Shown piece after piece: positions 1 through 8,500 of a DNA stretch of 31,580 bases (positions are counted from its first letter, which is position 1; the number at the start of each line of letters is the position of its first letter). Under the pieces are notes generated by a model. That model was given only the letters and a program-made list of their open reading frames with translations. It did no database searches and was not told where the DNA came from. Source of the stretch: Sphingomonadales bacterium UBA6157 (GTDB taxonomy: Bacteria > Pseudomonadota > Alphaproteobacteria > Sphingomonadales > Sphingomonadaceae); the NCBI GenBank assembly GCA_002423025.1, contig DIUN01000046.1:1-31580 (forward strand), in the 5' to 3' direction. The translations under genes and the position numbers were made by a program.

Positions 1-1313
1 ATGTGCTGACGCTCACCGCCACGCCGATTCCGCGCACGCTGCAGATGGCGCTGACGGGCCTGCGGGAAATGTCGATCATCGCCACCCCACCGGTCGATCG
101 GCTGGCGGTGCGGACCTATGTGATGCCCTTTGACGAGGTGGTGCTGCGCGAGGCGCTGCTGCGCGAGCATTACCGCGGCGGGCAGAGCTTTTTCGTGGTG
201 CCGCGCATCGCCGATCTTGCCGATATCGAGCAGTTCATCCGCGAAGCCGTGCCGGAGGTGAAGCCGGTGACGGCGCATGGCCAGATGGCGCCAAGCGAAG
301 TCGAGGAGCGGATGAGCGCCTTTTACGACAAGCGCTATGATGTGCTGATCAGCACCACCATCATCGAGAGCGGGCTGGACATTCCCTCCGCCAACACGCT
401 GATCGTGCACCGGGCAGACCGCTTTGGCCTGGCGCAGCTCTACCAGATCCGCGGGCGCGTTGGCCGCGCGAAAACCCGCGCCTACGCCTATCTCACCACG
501 CCGGCAGACCAGAGCATCACCGAGGGCGCGGAAAAGCGCCTGCAGGTGCTCTCGGCACTCGATACGCTGGGCGCCGGCTTCCAGCTGGCCAGCCATGATC
601 TTGACCAGCGCGGCGCCGGCAACCTGCTCGGCGACGAGCAATCGGGGCATATCAAGGAGATCGGCTTCGAGCTCTACCAATCCATGCTGGAGGAGGCGAT
701 CCTCGAGGCGCAGGCCGCGGCGCGCGGCGTCAAAGCGCCAACCGAGGCCTTCTCCCCGCAGATCACCGCCGAAGTGCCGATCCTCATCCCCGAGGATTAT
801 GTGCCGGACCTCAATGTCCGCATGGCGCTCTACCGCCGCCTCAACGAGATGCAGGGCCGCTCGGATATCGATGGCTTTGCCGCCGAGATGATCGACCGCT
901 TCGGGCCGCTGCCGCTGGAGGCGGCGAACCTGCTCGCCATCATCGAGATCAAGCTGGCCTGCCTTGCCGCCGGCGTCGCCAAGCTGGAAGCCGGGCCGCG
1001 CGGCGGGCTGATCACCTTCCAGAACGACAGCTTTGCCAACCCGGATGGACTGATGGCGTTCATCGAGCGGCTGGGCGCGCGGGCGAAGATCCGGCCGGAC
1101 CAGAAGCTGTTCGTGGCGGCGGAATGGACGCAGGACAGCACGCGGCTGAAGGGCGCCCTGAGCCTGGCCACCAGCCTCGCCAAGCTGGCGGGCGGCGCGA
1201 TGGTGAAGCCGTCCGCGACCCCGACACAGGGCAAGCCGCTGCCGGCCAAGGCACCGGCTCCCAAGCTGCCGGCGCGGCCCAGCGTGTTCAAGGCCAAGAT
1301 AAAGGGCCGCTGA
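1..1313 (+). CDS. mfd: Transcription-repair coupling factor Mfd, C-terminal part (5' end outside window)
   Basis: Mfd is a DNA translocase that removes RNA polymerase stalled at lesions and recruits UvrA. Only the last 436 or so codons are present; the frame is already open at base 3 and the first in-window codons (VLTLTATPIPRTLQ) are helicase motif III, so the real start lies off the left edge. Visible landmarks are TATPIPRTL, the HGQM segment, STTIIESGLDIP (motif V) and QLYQIRGRVGR (motif VI), followed by the TRG-like stretch and the C-terminal TRCF domain beginning near VPILIPEDYVPD. The tail after about residue 395 is a Lys/Pro/Ala-rich low-complexity extension. The gene converges on the EAL-domain gene with 27 bases between stop codons. 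Family identity is very secure. Confidence 0.97.
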   Translation, partial: VLTLTATPIPRTLQMALTGLREMSIIATPPVDRLAVRTYVMPFDEVVLREALLREHYRGGQSFFVVPRIADLADIEQFIREAVPEVKPVTAHGQMAPSEVEERMSAFYDKRYDVLISTTIIESGLDIPSANTLIVHRADRFGLAQLYQIRGRVGRAKTRAYAYLTTPADQSITEGAEKRLQVLSALDTLGAGFQLASHDLDQRGAGNLLGDEQSGHIKEIGFELYQSMLEEAILEAQAAARGVKAPTEAFSPQITAEVPILIPEDYVPDLNVRMALYRRLNEMQGRSDIDGFAAEMIDRFGPLPLEAANLLAIIEIKLACLAAGVAKLEAGPRGGLITFQNDSFANPDGLMAFIERLGARAKIRPDQKLFVAAEWTQDSTRLKGALSLATSLAKLAGGAMVKPSATPTQGKPLPAKAPAPKLPARPSVFKAKIKGR

Positions 1314-1341
1314 CGCTTCTCCCCGCTCAGGGGGAGTGCGT
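1313..1341. terminator. Hairpin between convergent mfd and EAL genes
   Basis: The short gap holds an imperfect inverted repeat: ACGC (1313-1316) pairs with GCGT (1338-1341) and CTCCCC pairs with GGGGAG around a six-base loop, with a T:T mismatch between the two stems. There is no T-tract on either side, so if it ends transcription it is not a textbook intrinsic terminator. Its placement across two convergent stops suggests a bidirectional role. Confidence 0.35.
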
Positions 1342-3164
1342 CAGCTCGCCAGCGCCTGCAACGGCCAGGCCTGGCAGAAGTTGCGCAGCGCGTTGACGTC
1401 CATCGGCGGGGCGATGCGATAGCCCTGCACCGCATCGCAGCCGGCCTTGCGGGAGGCGGCCATCTGGATATCGTCCTCCACGCCTTCGGCCACCACGGTG
1501 AGGCCGAGCTGGCGGGACATGCGCACCACCGTCTCGACCACAAGCTGCTCGCGGGCCGAGCCGGTGAGGCCGAGCATGAACGAGCGATCAAGCTTGATGC
1601 TGTCGATCGGCAGGCGCGCCATCCAGGCCAGCGAGGAATAGCCGGTACCGAAATCATCGAGCGCCACGGAGACCCCGCTCTTGCGCAGCCCTTCGAGCAG
1701 CCGGGCCGCGCCGCGCATATCCTCGATGATCGCGCCTTCGGTCACTTCCAGCACCAGCCGATCCCGCTCCAGGCCGGAATCGGAAAGCGCCACTTCCAGG
1801 GCTTTCAGGAAGCCGGGGTCGGCAAGGTCTGCCGCTGTCACGTTCAGCGAGATCTTGAGCATGGCCAGTGGCCCGCTCCAGCCCGCCGCCATCGCCATGG
1901 CGCGGGCGCGGATGTGCCGGCCCAGCCGCACCGCCAGCTCGGCGGAGGCCGCGGTTTCCAGCAGCGTTTCGGCAGGCAGCAGCCCCAGCACCGGATGCTC
2001 CCAGCGCACCAGCGCCTCGACACCGGCGATCTCGCCGCTGGCCAGCGCCAGCTGCGGCTGGAAGAGCAGGCTGATGTCCCCGGCGTCGATGGCGCGGTGC
2101 AGATCGGATTCGAGGTCGGCCATGCGGGTCCGCGGGTCCCCGGCGGGGTTGGGGCGGAACACCTCGACAGCGCCGGCCTCCCCGGCCCGCGCCGTCACCA
2201 GCGCGGAATTGGCGCGGCGGATGAGCGCGGCGGCCTCCTCCTCGGCGGGCACGGCCAGCCCGGCCTCGCGCCCGGCGATGCCGGCCCGGCCAGACAGGTG
2301 GATGACATGGTCCCCCACCACGAACGGCGTTTCAAAAGCCTGCACCAGTTGCTGGGCGAGCTGCGTGGCATCCTGCAATTCCACGGTGCCGCCGCCCATC
2401 GCCACGGCGAATTCAGCGGCGGCGAGCCGCGCCAGCAGCCGTGCCTCGCTGGCAGCATTTCCGCATTTGCGGGCATCGACGATCTGCCCGAGCCGCAGCG
2501 CCACGGCGCTCAGCACCTGGTCCGCCACATCCCGGCCATAGGCGGCGTTGATCTGGGCGAAACGGCCGACACCGAGCGCGATGACGAACATCGGGCTGAG
2601 CGCCGGGGCTGTCCGGGGGGCGCCAACGATGACGGGCTTGGCATCCCGATGCGGCAGGCCGAGCAGCATCGCCGTCCATTGCTGGAGCTGGCTGCCGGTG
2701 GCAAGGCCGGTGAGCGGATCATGCCGGGCGAGCGCCGATTGCGCGTCCCCGGCTTCGGGTGTGCCGGAGGCGGCCTCCTCCAGGCGCTGGGCGTGGCGCA
2801 CGGTCAGGCGCAGGGCATTGGCAAAGGCATCCCGGCCAAAGGGGCTGACGAGCACGCCGGTGGCGCCGGCATCATGCGCGGCGGAGGTGGCATCACCATC
2901 GGAGCGCGAGAGCAGCACCAGCATGGCGCCGAGCCGGGATTGCACGCCGGCGCCAAGCGCCCGCGCCACGCCCAGGCCTTGCGCCAGCGCGCCGCGGGCA
3001 TCCACGACAACCAGCCGCGCCGGCTCAGCCTCGAAACGACCGGCGGCTTGCTGCGGGCGACGCTCGATGCGGGCGATCATGCCAGTGGCCATCACGGCGC
3101 CGGCAACCTCGTCGGCATAACGCGGGGACACGATCAGAACCGGCTCTGTCGCCTCAGTCGCCAT
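1341..3164 (-). CDS. Pseudo-receiver / degenerate GGDEF / EAL protein, probable c-di-GMP phosphodiesterase
   Basis: This 607-residue protein has three parts. Residues 5-125 look like a response-regulator receiver fold (LVVVDARG with Asp55, VSPFGRDAF), but the acidic pair expected after the first strand is replaced by SPR and the usual Lys-Pro-Phe is SPF, so phosphorylation is doubtful. Residues 148-338 are a GGDEF domain opening with DPLTGL, but the active-site motif reads AAAEF, so cyclase activity should be lost. Residues 345-600 are an EAL domain with its catalytic set present: EALVRW (Glu383), Asn441, Glu473, DDFGTGYSSL (Asp503/504), KLDRSF (Lys524, Asp526) and AEGVE (Glu560). The likely activity is hydrolysis of c-di-GMP in the cytoplasm. 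The ATG start is preceded by AGGGAG at good spacing. Which processes it controls is unknown. Confidence 0.88.
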   Translation of the reverse strand: MATEATEPVLIVSPRYADEVAGAVMATGMIARIERRPQQAAGRFEAEPARLVVVDARGALAQGLGVARALGAGVQSRLGAMLVLLSRSDGDATSAAHDAGATGVLVSPFGRDAFANALRLTVRHAQRLEEAASGTPEAGDAQSALARHDPLTGLATGSQLQQWTAMLLGLPHRDAKPVIVGAPRTAPALSPMFVIALGVGRFAQINAAYGRDVADQVLSAVALRLGQIVDARKCGNAASEARLLARLAAAEFAVAMGGGTVELQDATQLAQQLVQAFETPFVVGDHVIHLSGRAGIAGREAGLAVPAEEEAAALIRRANSALVTARAGEAGAVEVFRPNPAGDPRTRMADLESDLHRAIDAGDISLLFQPQLALASGEIAGVEALVRWEHPVLGLLPAETLLETAASAELAVRLGRHIRARAMAMAAGWSGPLAMLKISLNVTAADLADPGFLKALEVALSDSGLERDRLVLEVTEGAIIEDMRGAARLLEGLRKSGVSVALDDFGTGYSSLAWMARLPIDSIKLDRSFMLGLTGSAREQLVVETVVRMSRQLGLTVVAEGVEDDIQMAASRKAGCDAVQGYRIAPPMDVNALRNFCQAWPLQALAS

Positions 3165-3420
3165 CAGATCTCCCTAACGGCAAGATACGCACCGTCATGC
3201 ACGAGCCCTTTTATCGTTGTTGCCGATTATGCTGCAAAATTACGCTACATTCATATGAAATTTGCCTCATTAGCGTTTCGTTAGGGCATATTCGTAAAAT
3301 AACTGTGCATATCTTTCACAACACTGCTTGATCCGGCCTAGTTCCGCCGGCCTCGGCCATGCCAGCCCAGATGCACGCGGGGCTGGACTTCGCCGCCCGA
3401 CGTCGCCACGTTGCGCCCCG

Positions 3421-4455
3421 ATGGCAACTGCACCGCTCCTTGATCGCGCCACCACAACGTCGCCGCTGGTCGATCCGTTCGGCCGCGCCATATCCTATCT
3501 GCGCGTCTCGGTGACGGACCGCTGCGATTTCCGCTGCGTCTATTGCATGCCCGAGGACATGACCTTCCTGCCCAAGCCGGAAGTGCTCAGCCTTGAGGAG
3601 ATCGACAGGCTGGCCACCGCCTTCATCCAGCGCGGCACCAAAAAGCTGCGGCTGACCGGCGGCGAGCCGCTGGTGCGGCGCGGCATTCTCGATCTGGTGC
3701 GCAGCCTTGGCCGGCACGTGAAATCCGGCGCGCTGGAGGAGTTGACCCTCACCAGCAACGGCTCGCAGCTTGGCCGCCATGCCGAGGCGCTGGCCGAGGC
3801 CGGGGTGCGGCGCATCAACATCAGCCTTGATACGCTCGATGCCGACAAGTTCACCGCCATCACCCGCTGGGGCAAGCTGCCACAGGTGCTGGAAGGCATC
3901 GCCGCCGCCAAGGCCGCCGGGCTGCACGTGAAGCTCAACATGGTGGCGCTGGCCGGCGTCAACGAGCACGAGATCGAGGCGATGCTGGCCTTTGCCGCCG
4001 CCCATGGGCATGACCTGGTGCTGATCGAGACGATGCCGCTCGGCGAGATCGGCGTCGATCGGGTCGATCATTACCTGCCGCTCTCCCGGGTGCGGGCGCA
4101 GTTGGAGCAGCGCTTCACCCTGCATGACCTGCCGGATTCGACCGGCGGCCCGGCGCGCTATGTGCGGATCGGCGAGACCGGCCAGCGGCTCGGCTTCATC
4201 ACCCCCCTCACCCATAATTTCTGCGAGAGCTGCAACCGCGTGCGGCTCACCGCCACCGGCCAGCTCTACATGTGCCTGGGCCAGGACGATGTGGCGGACC
4301 TGCGCAGCATCATCCGCGCCAACCCAGACGATGCGGCGCTGCACCGGGCGCTCGACGAGGCGATCTCGCGCAAGCCCAAGGGCCATGATTTCGTCATCGA
4401 CCGGCGCTCGGCCGCGCCCGCCGTGCGCCGCCACATGAGCGTCACGGGTGGCTGA
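3421..4455 (+). CDS. moaA: GTP 3',8-cyclase MoaA
   Basis: MoaA is the radical-SAM enzyme that starts molybdopterin biosynthesis by rearranging GTP to 3',8-cyclo-GTP. The first cluster motif CX3CX2C is Cys35-Cys39-Cys42 (CDFRCVYC). The second cluster ligands are Cys268, Cys271 and Cys285 (CX2CX13C). The protein ends in MSVTGG, matching the conserved double-glycine tail that MoaA uses in catalysis. I chose the ATG at 3421, giving 344 residues, the usual family size; an in-frame TTG at 3328 would add 31 residues of unlikely sequence. No strong Shine-Dalgarno is visible. The 3' end overlaps nadK by 8 bases, implying translational coupling. No other moa or mod gene is in the window. Confidence 0.96.
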   Translation: MATAPLLDRATTTSPLVDPFGRAISYLRVSVTDRCDFRCVYCMPEDMTFLPKPEVLSLEEIDRLATAFIQRGTKKLRLTGGEPLVRRGILDLVRSLGRHVKSGALEELTLTSNGSQLGRHAEALAEAGVRRINISLDTLDADKFTAITRWGKLPQVLEGIAAAKAAGLHVKLNMVALAGVNEHEIEAMLAFAAAHGHDLVLIETMPLGEIGVDRVDHYLPLSRVRAQLEQRFTLHDLPDSTGGPARYVRIGETGQRLGFITPLTHNFCESCNRVRLTATGQLYMCLGQDDVADLRSIIRANPDDAALHRALDEAISRKPKGHDFVIDRRSAAPAVRRHMSVTGG

Positions 4456-5221
4456 TCCCAAGCTCGCCCTGCTGGTGTCCGATACCGAGACGGCCGAGGC
4501 CGCCGGCGCGGCGCTGCGGGCGCGCTATGCCTTTGTGCCGGTGCGCGAGGCCGATGTGGTGGTGGCGCTGGGCGGTGATGGCTTCCTGCTGCACACGCTG
4601 CATGAGGCGCTCTCCGCCAAGGACCCCAAGCCGATGTTCGGCATGAACCGCGGCACCGTGGGCTTCATGATGAACGAATATGAGGAGCTGGACCTGCCGG
4701 CGCGCATCGCCGCCGCCCGCAGCTTCATCCTGCACCCGCTGATGATGACGGCGCAGACCGTGTCGGGCGAAACCATCATCTCGCCGGCCATCAACGAAGT
4801 CTCGCTGCTGCGCGAAACCCGGCAGACCGCCAAGATCGAGATCGCCATCGATGGCCAGGTGCGGATGGAGGAACTGATCTGCGATGGCGTGCTGGTTGCC
4901 ACGCCCGCCGGCTCCACTGCCTATAACCTCTCCGCCAACGGCCCGATCCTGCCGCTGCAATCGGACCTGCTGGCGCTGACCCCGATCAGCCCCTTCCGCC
5001 CCCGCCGCTGGCGTGGCGCGCTGCTGCCCCAGGCCAGCGTCATCGAGTTCCGGGTGCGCGAGGCCCGCAAGCGCCCGGTTTCCGCCGTGGCGGACCAGCG
5101 CGAAGTCCGCGATGTATCCTGCGTGCGGGTGGTGACGGACAAGTCCATCCGGCTCGAACTGCTGTTCGACCCCGGCTATGCGCTTGATGACCGCATCGTG
5201 CTGGAACAGTTCGCCAGCTGA
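4448..5221 (+). CDS. nadK: NAD kinase
   Basis: NadK phosphorylates NAD to NADP with ATP in the cytoplasm. The diagnostic GGDG motif is at residues 42-45 (ALGGDGFLLHTLHE), with Asp44 the expected catalytic aspartate, followed by FGMNRGTVGFMMN, INEVSLLRE and VATPAGSTAYNLSANGPI, all typical of the family. The length of 257 residues fits short proteobacterial NAD kinases. The start is a GTG lying inside the last codons of moaA, so the two genes are probably co-transcribed and translationally coupled. A perfect hairpin with a T-run 8 bases after the stop ends the unit. Pairing with moaA is arrangement only; I infer no functional link. Confidence 0.96.
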   Translation: MADPKLALLVSDTETAEAAGAALRARYAFVPVREADVVVALGGDGFLLHTLHEALSAKDPKPMFGMNRGTVGFMMNEYEELDLPARIAAARSFILHPLMMTAQTVSGETIISPAINEVSLLRETRQTAKIEIAIDGQVRMEELICDGVLVATPAGSTAYNLSANGPILPLQSDLLALTPISPFRPRRWRGALLPQASVIEFRVREARKRPVSAVADQREVRDVSCVRVVTDKSIRLELLFDPGYALDDRIVLEQFAS

Positions 5222-5228
5222 TCGCGGC

Positions 5229-5250
5229 AGCCGCCGCAACGGCGGCTTTT
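5229..5250 (+). terminator. Intrinsic terminator of moaA-nadK
   Basis: A perfect 8-bp stem, AGCCGCCG (5229-5236) and CGGCGGCT (5240-5247), closes a CAA loop and runs into TTTT. It sits 8 bases after the nadK stop. Confidence 0.88.
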
Positions 5251-5314
5251 ACCCCCTGCTGAAACCGCACTGACAGGCATCCGGAGCCATGCGCCGGAAA
5301 CACGGTCTGCCGCC

Positions 5315-5342
5315 ATCCGCCGAAAGTCTGCGGATATTTTTT
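5315..5342 (+). terminator. Possible second, weaker terminator
   Basis: ATCCGC (5315-5320) and GCGGAT (5330-5335) form a 6-bp stem with a 9-base loop, followed by a run of six T within ATTTTTT. It may back up the first terminator or simply mark the start of the AT-rich leader of the next gene. Confidence 0.35.
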
Positions 5343-5366
5343 GCAATAAATTCAGTATGTTGAATT

Positions 5367-5406
5367 GTATTAGTAGTAATACTTACGGGGTCCTACGGGC
5401 TATAAT
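5367..5406 (+). promoter_or_regulatory. Candidate activator-type promoter upstream of the autotransporter gene
   Basis: The non-coding stretch 5251-5553 is strikingly AT-rich compared with its surroundings. It holds a consensus -10 hexamer TATAAT at 5401-5406 with no recognisable -35 at 16-18 bases. Instead a perfect inverted repeat GTATTA-GTAG-TAATAC (5367-5382) covers the -35 region, the layout expected where an activator replaces -35 contacts. The implied start point is near 5413, leaving an A/T-rich leader of about 140 bases before the ATG. I see no gene or other structured element in this interval. Confidence 0.4.
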
Positions 5407-5553
5407 ACAGACTCCAAATACTGTTTACCGGCGACAGGCGATTTGACCTGCTTTCGCCAATGGAGAGGCGCAATTATTTTAAAATTTATGAAATAGAATT
5501 CAGTTTTTCGAAACAACAATTGATTCATCGTCAAACATAAGGGGTGCTTGAAA

Positions 5554-8500
5554 ATGCTATCGACACAAAGAAGGCTTTCGCTGGGAGTTTCGGCTCTCGC
5601 CCTGTGTGCCGCTTCGCCAATACTGGCGCAGACTGTTACAGTGCCCGGCCTTGATCTTGCGCCGGTTGTCACGATCGACGCCGGTGTTGTTTACGATTTC
5701 GGCACGACAGATGTCGGCACCCCGACAGCAAACGCACTTGTGAACACCGTGCCCAGCGGCACCGTCACCCAGACGGTTGCGAACGAGGAAGGCGTGACCT
5801 CCCCCGTCGATACCATTTCCATCACCCATAGCGGCGATCTCGGCATCACTGCCGGCGCCACCGCCACGAACACGGATGGCCAGGCCTTTGCCCAGTCGAC
5901 CGTTGAGGATGCCGTCAGCCAGATCATCACCGGGCCCAACACCAGCCTCTCCGCCAGCTTTACCAACACGGCGACCGGCATTGTTGACGTCGCCTCCACG
6001 GCCAGCGCCACCGGCACGATTTTTGCCGGGGAAGGCAGCGCCCGCGCCGATGCGACCCTTGTGGGCGGCCTGCACCAGGAAGCCACGATCGAAGGCAGCG
6101 TTGATGGCTCCTCCGCCGTCTCCATCCTCAACAATGGTGTGATCAGGACGAACAGCCTGGCGACGGCCTCGGCGCTCGGCGCCTCTCTCGCCACTGCCAC
6201 GGCCGGTGAAACCATCTTCATGCGCGCCCAGGCCAATGGCGCCGGCGATGGCATCACCACCGCGACGCTGACCAACAACAAGACCATCCTCGCAACATCC
6301 ACGGCAACCGCCACCTCCACGGAGAGCACCGCAGACGCCAGCGCCACAACCGGCGGTGGCGAGCATGGCGGCCTGCATGTGCGCGCCGCAGCCAACGGCC
6401 AGGGCGCCGACGTGGCGAATTCGGTTGTCACCAACGCTGCCGGTGCCGCGATCACGATGAACGCAACCTCCACCGCAACCGGCCTGCTGGGTGCCGAAGC
6501 CGGCTCCACAGTGGCGCTCGGCATCGTCCAGAAGACGCAGGCCAGCGGCGGCGGCGATGGCGACACGCTGGCGACGCTGACCAACGGCGGCGCTCTCAGC
6601 TTCACCTCGGTCGCCAATGCCACGCAGACCGGCGGTGAAGGCGGTGCCTTCTCCAGCGCCGAAATTCTGGATGCCATCTACCAGATCGGCGAGGCCGGTG
6701 GCCCCGATACCGAGCTCGGCCGCACGGTGGGCGTGTCGCTCACCAACAGCACCGGCGGAACCATCGCTGCGACGGCCACTGCTGTTGCTGACGGCGCTGC
6801 CGGCTTGTCCGGAGCATCGGCGTTGATCTCGGCTGCTGTGCTGCAGGAGATTGAAGTCACCGGCACGTCGTCCGCCACGTTCAGCAATGCCGGCAGCTTC
6901 ACGGCCACGGCGACCGCCACGGCTGAATCCGGCGCCGAGGCCGGCGCTCTCGGGCTGGAGCAGAGCCTCATCGGCCTGTTCGGCAGCTCCTCGACGTTCA
7001 GCAACACCGGCACCATGGCCGTCAGCGCAGTGGCGACCGCCACTGGCGAGTTGGCGGAAGGCGCCATCGCCAGCGCACTCGGCTACACCGTCGATGGCGA
7101 GCCGATGACACTGGCTGTCACCAATGCCAACAGCTTCACTGTATCGGCCAGAGCCACGGCGAACGCGCCGGCCTATGCCGAGGCAACCGGCATGGAGCTG
7201 GGCGCCACGTTCAATCCGTTCCTCGTGCCGCCTGACACAGGCGGCGGCGGTGAGGGCGAAGGCACCGGCGGCGGCAACGGTGGCGGTGGCGGTGAAGGCG
7301 AAGTCGTCACCACCTGGGAGGCGACCAACCTGCTCTCCGGCACCGTGACCAACAGCGGCACGCTGAGCGTCACCGCCACCTCGTCCGGCGTATTCGCGGA
7401 ACCGAGCGGCGAGACGCTGGCTGCGCTTGTCATGGGCTTTGGCAGCGAAGCGCTCGGTATCGGCATGGAATCGGCGGTCAACACCGTCACCCTCACCAAC
7501 ACCGGCACGATCACCGTTTCGGCGATCACCAACGGTGCTCCGGCGAGTGCCACCGGCATCCGCGTGCTCGATTTCCTCGATTCCCCGGTGCTTCCGGGCG
7601 AGGAGGACGTGTTCACGCTGGTCAACAACGGCGGCACCATCACCGCCCGCGAGAGCATCAACAGCGGCGCCAGCTTCACGCATGGCCTGGCCATCGACAC
7701 CAGCGGCGCGCCGAACCCCTCGGTCATCCGGCTGCAGGGCGCTGGCTCGATCTATGGTGACATCGATGTTGCCGCCGGTGACACGATCACGGTTTCGGCC
7801 GGCGAGACCAAGCTGGATGGCGTCATCAACCCCGGCGGCGAGCTGGAGGGCGCACTGAGCATCGCCAGTGGCGGCGCGCTCTATCTCGCCGACCAGCCGA
7901 ACAGCAACACCAGCTATGATGGCCCGGCCGGCGCCAATGTGGACAGCTTCACCATGGTGAGCGGCGCCAAGCTGGTGCTGCAGCTGCCGACCAACTCCAG
8001 CGCTGCCACGGCGCAGCTGGCCTATCCGACGATCGTGGCCAACACCGCCACGCTCGCCGGCACGCTGGAGGTGCGCCCCAGCAGCCAGAACGGGCTGTAT
8101 GCAGACGCCTATACCTACGACAACATCATCGATGCCGAAACGCGCACCGGGACGTTCAACACCCCGGTCATCACCAACACCGGTACGCCGCTGCTGCTGT
8201 TCAGCACCGCCTATGACACGGGCAACAATGTTGACCTGAGCATGGTGCGGGTGGGCTTTGGCGATGTTGCAGGGCTGACCATCAACCAGGCCTCGGCCGG
8301 CGATGGCATCGAGAACGTCTATACGCCAAACCTGACCGGGCCATTCGGCACGATGGTGGGCAATCTGTTCCAGCTGAGTGCCGCGGCCTATCCCGGCGCG
8401 CTCGACCAGCTCTCGGGCGGGCAATATGCCGGCTATGTGCAGGGCCTGCGCAACTTCAACATGCAGACCAACTCGCTGATCTCTGACCAGATCGATTGCG

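Noticed and set aside
1914..3284. 456-codon plus-strand frame opposite the EAL gene
   Set aside because: Its product is Gly/Arg/His-rich with no recognisable domain; the minus strand encodes well-defined GGDEF/EAL motifs.
3316..4461. 381-codon minus-strand frame opposite moaA
   Set aside because: Antisense shadow; moaA carries both iron-sulfur motifs and the C-terminal Gly-Gly.
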